Shown piece by piece: positions 13,529-15,308 of a stretch of 15,308 bases of DNA. The notes under the pieces are model-generated. The model was not told where the DNA came from and did no database searches. It was given only the letters and a program-made list of their open reading frames with translations. The stretch lies in NCBI GenBank assembly GCA_934488615.1, contig CAKSSJ010000040.1:1-15308 (forward strand), read 5' to 3'. A program made the position numbers and the translations under genes. How positions within the stretch are numbered: position 1 is the first letter of the stretch; every line of letters begins with the position of its first letter. Source of the DNA: an uncultured Eubacteriales bacterium. Its GTDB lineage: Bacteria; Bacillota; Clostridia; Oscillospirales; Acutalibacteraceae.

Positions 13529-13878
13529 TAAAGTATAACGGTGATTTAATTTCGAGGGCAAAGAATTTACGAAAGGAATCTACACCGCAGGAAAGAAGAT
13601 TGTGGTATTGCTTTTTAAAAGATTATCCGATAAAATTTTGCAGACAAAAGGTAATAGAAAACTATATCATTGAATTTTATTGTAACGAAGCAAAGATAGC
13701 AATAGAAATAGACGGATCTCAACATTATGAAAGCGCTAATAAAGAATATGATGATGTGTGTACGGCTAAACTTGAGCAGTACGGAATAAAGGTTTTGAGG
13801 TTTTCAAATTACGAAATAAACACATATTTTTATGAGGTCTGTGAAAGTATAGATAATGAGATAAAGCAAAGGACATGA
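13525..13878 (+). CDS. DUF559-family protein, predicted Vsr-like endonuclease fold
   Basis: A 117-residue protein with the DUF559 pattern: RAKNLRKESTPQERRLWY (about 11-28), FCRQKVIENYIIEFYC (about 38-53), and IEIDGSQHYE (about 60-69), then a short C-terminal part with VLRFSNYEI. The family is related to the very-short-patch-repair endonuclease fold, with the acidic residues in IIEF and EIDG as likely metal ligands; the cellular role is not established. The gene is clearly richer in A+T than its neighbours and uses codons such as ATA and AGA much more, which suggests later acquisition. Yet its ATG overlaps the stop of the methyltransferase, so it is read from the same message. A repeat block begins about 40 bases downstream. 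Confidence 0.88.
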   Translation: MIKYNGDLISRAKNLRKESTPQERRLWYCFLKDYPIKFCRQKVIENYIIEFYCNEAKIAIEIDGSQHYESANKEYDDVCTAKLEQYGIKVLRFSNYEINTYFYEVCESIDNEIKQRT

Positions 13879-13918
13879 TTGTTTTTTGCTAATTGTATTA
13901 AGGTGCAGTTTTTTCTTG

Positions 13919-13962
13919 CCTCCCCTGCAGGGGAGGTGTTGAGCGAAGCGAAACGGAGGGGT
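13919..13962 (+). repeat. R2-related palindromic unit after the DUF559 gene
   Basis: Perfect 18-base palindrome CCTCCCCTGCAGGGGAGG (13919-13936), then TGTTGAGCGAAGCGAAACGGAGGGGTT. Plan as in the other R2-type units, here with GGAGGGGTT at the end. No T run follows, so it is not a typical intrinsic terminator. Confidence 0.65.
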
Positions 13963-13971
13963 TAATTATTG

Positions 13972-14081
13972 AGATAAAAGAGAATAGAGAAGAACGAAGA
14001 GAAAAGGTTTTATTATAATGCTTTGCAATGCAAAGCCACCGCTTCTTTTCACTCTTCACTTTTATCTATTCTCTCGGAACA
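13972..14081 (-). repeat. Spacer module with palindrome and flanking purine/pyrimidine tracts
   Basis: Contains GCTTTGC-AAT-GCAAAGC (about 14022-14038) and the pyrimidine tract matching the spacer modules at 3462 and 6136. A purine-rich tract on the other side of the palindrome (13973-14008) resembles the complement of the pyrimidine tract, giving an imperfect long inverted repeat centred on the palindrome. Confidence 0.65.
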
Positions 14082-14205
14082 AAACCCCTCAGTCGGCTTC
14101 GCCGCCAGCTTCTCGCTGCGGCTCGGTCACATCGCGGCTCTGACAGTCCACCGGACTGTCATTCACTACCGCGCCGACACTTCGCTACCCTACAGGGGAG
14201 CCGAG
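14082..14205 (-). repeat. R1 intergenic repeat, subtype A, shortened at one end
   Basis: From AAACCCCTCAG (14082) to AGCCGAGA (14205). The central hairpin is GACAGTCC-ACC-GGACTGTC (14142-14160). The GTGAC/GTCAC stem region is about 10 bases shorter than in other copies, and the last terminal bases are missing. It ends 57 bases before the hslO start. Confidence 0.84.
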
Positions 14206-14262
14206 ACAAATTTCATAAAAATCGACAAAACACATGTTATATAAAATCGGAGGAACGATAAA

Positions 14263-15144
14263 ATGGATAAACTTGTAAGATGTATTTCGCGGGACGGTAC
14301 GCTCGTCATCATGGCGGCGGACACGACCGATATGGTTGAAAAATCACAGCAGATCCACAAGACCTCGGCGGTTACGTCGGCGGCGCTCGGCAGGCTTCTC
14401 ACTGCGTCGAGCCTTATGGGCAGTATGCTCAAGGGCGAGAACGAGAGCATCACGCTGAGGATCAACGGCGGCGGCCCTGCGGGTACGGTCATGGCTGTTT
14501 CGGACAGCAGCGGCAACGCAAGGGGCTACGTTCAGAATCCCGTTGTCGAAATTCCGCTCAATTCAAAGGGCAAGCTTGACGTTTCGGGCGCGGTCGGCAC
14601 GGACGGCTCGCTGACAGTCATCAAGGACCTTTGCCTGAAAGAGCCTTACGTCGGTCAGATTCCGCTCGTGAGCGGTGAAATTGCCGAGGACATCACAAGC
14701 TATTACGCGATCAGCGAGCAGATCCCGTCGGTGTGCGCTCTCGGCGTGCTTGTCAACCCAGACCTTTCGATCAAGGCGGCAGGCGGCTTTATAATTCAGC
14801 TTCTTCCGACGGCGATGGACGACACGATCGACGCTGTTGAGCGCTGTATAAAGGACATTCCGTCCGTGACGGCGATGCTTTGCGACGGACTCAGCCCCGA
14901 GGAGATATGCAAAAGGGTTCTCGGCGAATTTGAGCTTGACGTTCTCGACACATCAAAGCCCGAGTACAAATGCAATTGCTCGCGCGAGAGGGTAGAGGCG
15001 GCGCTTATTTCAACGGGCGCACAGTCGCTCGAGGAGCTTTCCAAAGAGGAAAACACGGAGGTCTGCTGTCAGTTCTGCGACAAAAAATATGATTTCAGCG
15101 GCGAGGACATAAAGCGCCTTCTGAAATCCGCAAAGAAAAAATAA
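14263..15144 (+). CDS. hslO: Hsp33, redox-regulated chaperonin
   Basis: A 293-residue protein of standard Hsp33 length. The N-terminal substrate-binding domain is typical (LVRCISRDGTLVIMAADTTDMVEKSQQIHKTSAVTSAALGRLL at the start). The C-terminal redox switch is complete: C237-N-C239 and C269-Q-F-C272, which hold zinc when reduced. Oxidation forms disulfides and activates the holdase in the cytoplasm, protecting proteins under oxidative stress. An extra Cys268 precedes the second pair. GGAGG (14249-14253) supports ATG 14263. No convincing promoter is seen in the 57 bases between the R1 repeat and the gene, so transcription may start within or before the repeat. No terminator is seen after it; the tRNA promoter follows. 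Confidence 0.96.
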   Translation: MDKLVRCISRDGTLVIMAADTTDMVEKSQQIHKTSAVTSAALGRLLTASSLMGSMLKGENESITLRINGGGPAGTVMAVSDSSGNARGYVQNPVVEIPLNSKGKLDVSGAVGTDGSLTVIKDLCLKEPYVGQIPLVSGEIAEDITSYYAISEQIPSVCALGVLVNPDLSIKAAGGFIIQLLPTAMDDTIDAVERCIKDIPSVTAMLCDGLSPEEICKRVLGEFELDVLDTSKPEYKCNCSRERVEAALISTGAQSLEELSKEENTEVCCQFCDKKYDFSGEDIKRLLKSAKKK

Positions 15145-15161
15145 AAACTCTCAAAAAGGTA

Positions 15162-15190
15162 TTGACAAAACGCTTATATTATGGTAAAGT
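15162..15190 (+). promoter_or_regulatory. Sigma-A promoter of the tRNA-Val gene
   Basis: TTGACA (15162-15167), 17-base spacer, TAAAGT (15185-15190), preceded by TGG (extended -10). The start near 15197 gives a 5' leader of about 44 bases to be removed by RNase P. Confidence 0.83.
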
Positions 15191-15240
15191 ATTCAATGTC
15201 GCTGCGGTACTGAGCAACGACGTTAGGAAACATGGCGAAT

Positions 15241-15308
15241 GGGAGCATAGCTCAGCTGGGAGAGCATCTGCCTTACAAGCAGAGGGTCACAGGTTCGAGC
15301 CCTGTTGT
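15241..15308 (+). tRNA. tRNA-Val (anticodon TAC), 3' end outside the window
   Basis: Acceptor strand GGGAGCA, D arm with AGCTCAGCTGGGAGAGC, anticodon stem TCTGC/GCAGA around loop CTTACAA with anticodon TAC at 15274-15276 (reads GTA and other valine codons), and T arm ACAGG-TTCGAGC-CCTGT. The window ends after three bases of the 3' acceptor strand. Confidence 0.95.

Noticed and set aside
12704..13561. Long minus-strand frame of 285 codons opposite the methyltransferase, and a similar one at 11500-12357 opposite the DHHW gene
   Set aside because: Both are mirror frames of well-supported plus-strand genes, with no ribosome sites and no recognisable motifs.
13919..13936. Intrinsic terminator after the DUF559 gene
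   Set aside because: The palindrome is perfect but no T run follows on either strand; it belongs to the repeat family.

Overview
The window looks like a stretch of a Gram-positive anaerobe of the Clostridia, probably a gut Oscillospiraceae/Ruminococcaceae-type genome. This is inferred from strong Shine-Dalgarno sites, TTGACA/TATAAT-type promoters, a lysine riboswitch, a TarI/TarJ CDP-ribitol pair, an MBOAT+DHHW pair, Hsp33, and intergenic spaces filled with G+C-rich palindromic repeats. No rRNA or other taxonomic marker is present, so the assignment is tentative.

Layout. (1) 1-2310: the tail of a repeat, then an operon of a Gfo/Idh/MocA oxidoreductase and glucosamine-6-phosphate deaminase (nagB), then a short remnant of an old reading frame and a hairpin terminator. 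(2) 2356-3272: an AraC-type regulator with a GyrI-like effector domain; a good ribosome binding site lies inside the gene exactly at the domain boundary. (3) 3328-6358: two compound repeats in opposite orientation flank a self-contained cassette of promoter, lysine riboswitch, intrinsic terminator, NhaC-family transporter (probably lysine uptake) and terminator. The transporter carries a DnaJ-like double CxxCxGxG motif near its N-terminus. (4) 6492-7175: an orphan phage-like replication-type gene (DUF6291-like) with a hexanucleotide-repeat linker. (5) 7188-9086, minus strand: tarI-tarJ operon for CDP-ribitol synthesis with its own promoter and terminator. (6) 9122-12381: a divergent promoter, a repeat-filled leader, then an MBOAT acyltransferase and a DHHW/AlgJ-like protein, probably O-acylating a surface polymer. 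(7) 12386-13878: a tightly coupled set of YerC/TrpR-like regulator, SAM methyltransferase and an A+T-rich DUF559 nuclease-like gene. (8) 13919-14205: another repeat block, then hslO (Hsp33) and the start of a tRNA-Val(TAC) gene with a clear promoter, cut by the window end.

The most unusual feature is the repeat system. One module (called R1 here, about 134 bp) occurs as four subtype-A and two subtype-B copies, plus a short 5' fragment; three copies are cut, fragmentary or nested. It has imperfect terminal inverted repeats and an internal hairpin whose two arms change together between the subtypes, which argues for selection on a DNA or RNA structure. A second module (R2) is a palindromic cap plus interchangeable inner hairpins arranged head to head around an A+T-rich core. 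R1, a fixed spacer with a GCTTTGC-N3-GCAAAGC palindrome, and R2 travel together as a compound unit.
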